Source: a virus. Taken from it: 26,461 nucleotides of DNA. The notes below the pieces were generated by a model, which was not told the origin of the DNA, did not search any database, and saw only the letters and a program-made list of their open reading frames with translations. Position 1 is the first letter of the stretch, and every line of letters begins with the position of its first letter. The DNA is taken from positions 1 through 26,461 of IMG/VR virus record IMGVR_UViG_3300032296_000876, one strand, 5' to 3'. The position numbers and the translations under genes are program-made. Positions 25,904-26,461 of the stretch are shown here, in pieces.

Positions 25904-26221
25904 TCAATCATCCTCTTGAACGATTGAAAAACGGCGCGACACGCTTATAACTTCAAGCGCATCAATAACTTGTGCAGGCAGGATTTCTCGCGCCCGCTTG
26001 GTATCAAATCGCTTTGACTCCACTTTTGTCCACCTGACCACAGGCCGATTTAAGAACATTCCAAGTTCGGCATCGCCTAGCGCACTTTCAATATGTGCGC
26101 GGGCAACATCTGCAACCTCATTCAGTTCCTTGATCTTGGCAAGAGCTGCTTTGTACTGCTCAAGCCACGCGGCAGTGTTGGCATCTAAGTCAACAACGCC
26201 TGCTTCAAATTCCACACTCAT
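25904..26221 (-). CDS. Conserved phage protein, coiled-coil partner of the nuclease
   Basis: 105 aa. N-terminal coiled coil (AWLEQYKAALAKIKELNEVADVARAHIESALGD) and a small beta/alpha C-terminal part 'VVRWTKVESKRFDTKRAREILPAQVIDALEVISVSRRFSIVQ'. The second segment is a pattern that recurs beside YqaJ/Cas4-like phage nucleases ('r.v..wk....rrfd...lk...p.......v...srrf.i'). It directly precedes the nuclease gene, 3 nt apart. A non-catalytic recombination partner is likely; no enzyme motif is present. Confidence 0.7.
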   Translation of the reverse strand: MSVEFEAGVVDLDANTAAWLEQYKAALAKIKELNEVADVARAHIESALGDAELGMFLNRPVVRWTKVESKRFDTKRAREILPAQVIDALEVISVSRRFSIVQEDD

Positions 26222-26230
26222 CCGTTCCCC

Positions 26231-26461
26231 CTAGTAATAAGAGTGTTTTTTCCAAAATGCCCAGGCAGCACAGGGGCCACCCGAACCATATTTGCGCCCG
26301 ATGTAGGCAAGCGCAGCAACCGTTTGTGCAACAGTTGATTTAGAGCGTTTCAACCCAAGGTTCTTGTATGTCGAATCCAGCAATTGGCCTACACCTTCTG
26401 CTGAACTCGTTGGGTTTTTCTTATCCATCCAAGCGCTTTCTTTACCCATAATCTTGGTAAA
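26231..26461 (-). CDS. Lytic transglycosylase-like protein, C-terminal part (5' end cut by window)
   Basis: At least 76 codons; the frame is open to the right edge, so the start is probably outside and the Met at 26449 is not necessarily the start. 'KIMGKESAWMDKKNPTSSAE' followed by 'GVGQLLDSTYKNLG' holds the catalytic-type Glu of SLT transglycosylases (ESAW) and the 'GVGQ' element. The end 'ALAYIGRKYGSGGPCAAWAFWKKHSYY' matches the common C-terminus of short phage and Rpf/SLT-like transglycosylases ('yi..rYGsPcaAwaf....wY'). It would cut peptidoglycan glycan strands, in entry or lysis. Its place next to recombination genes is unusual. Confidence 0.75.
   Translation of the reverse strand, partial: FTKIMGKESAWMDKKNPTSSAEGVGQLLDSTYKNLGLKRSKSTVAQTVAALAYIGRKYGSGGPCAAWAFWKKHSYY

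Noticed and set aside
1-26461. Prophage/integration module
   Set aside because: No integrase, excisionase or repressor was recognised in the window, so a temperate lifestyle cannot be supported from this part.

Overview
The window is part of the genome of a tailed, siphovirus-like bacteriophage (Caudoviricetes with an HK97-type head). Every gene I can support lies on the minus strand, so the biological order runs from the right end (26461) to the left end (1). Genes are tightly packed with many ATGA, TAATG and other short overlaps, and the base composition is moderate. The protein set (P27-type small terminase, HK97 protease with an extra N-terminal domain, r1t-like holin, AEP primase-helicase fusion, Cas4-like nuclease, endonuclease VII) looks most like actinobacteriophages. 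The moderate GC suggests an uncultured low-GC aquatic actinobacterium rather than a soil host. The host is an inference; no integrase or repressor is visible in this part.

Region 1 (26461-24346) is recombination and DNA handling: the C-terminal end of a lytic-transglycosylase-like protein, a coiled-coil helper protein, a Cas4-like PD-(D/E)XK nuclease with four cysteines, a small Cys-rich protein and a putative ssDNA-binding protein. Region 2 (24416-21004) is a DNA-modification operon: a short amino-methyltransferase, an FmdB-type zinc ribbon, a C5-cytosine methyltransferase split into two overlapping frames with another long ORF inside it, a large beta-class amino-methyltransferase and a 45-aa protein. 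Region 3 (21011-17680) is replication and regulation: an AEP primase-helicase fusion, a 140-bp non-coding region with a 24-bp palindrome and nine GTACC/GGTAC repeats, and two zinc-binding proteins, one with a C-terminal HTH. A clear intrinsic terminator follows at 17578-17610.

Region 4 (17568-15692) holds two small ORFs, two tandem HNH-type nucleases, a 243-bp repeat-bearing gap that could be the packaging site, and a second, stand-alone AEP primase. Region 5 (15676-7858) is packaging and head: small and large terminase, a small membrane protein, portal, prohead protease, major capsid protein, a glycosyltransferase, a connector and a tail-terminator-like protein. Region 6 (7857-2009) is the tail: a 35-aa protein, major tail protein, tail-assembly chaperone with a -1 frameshift extension, a 170-aa protein, tape measure with an (Ala-Gly)n tract, a minor tail protein, a 129-aa virion protein and a protein of seven exact 46-residue repeats that should fold as a seven-bladed beta-propeller. 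Region 7 (1987-1) is lysis and the tip: a 97-aa unknown, two small membrane proteins (holin candidates), a CHAP endolysin, a 115-aa virion-like protein and the start of a collagen-like fibre.

The strongest points for follow-up are the split C5 methyltransferase and the family-like ORF overprinted inside it, the seven-bladed propeller built from alternating two-blade units, the frameshifted chaperone, the repeat-rich non-coding region beside the primase-helicase, and a recurring extended ribosome-binding motif GGAGCAA at seven start codons. Seven small genes of 35-59 codons and one uncertain 50-codon ORF are listed that a length cutoff would miss.
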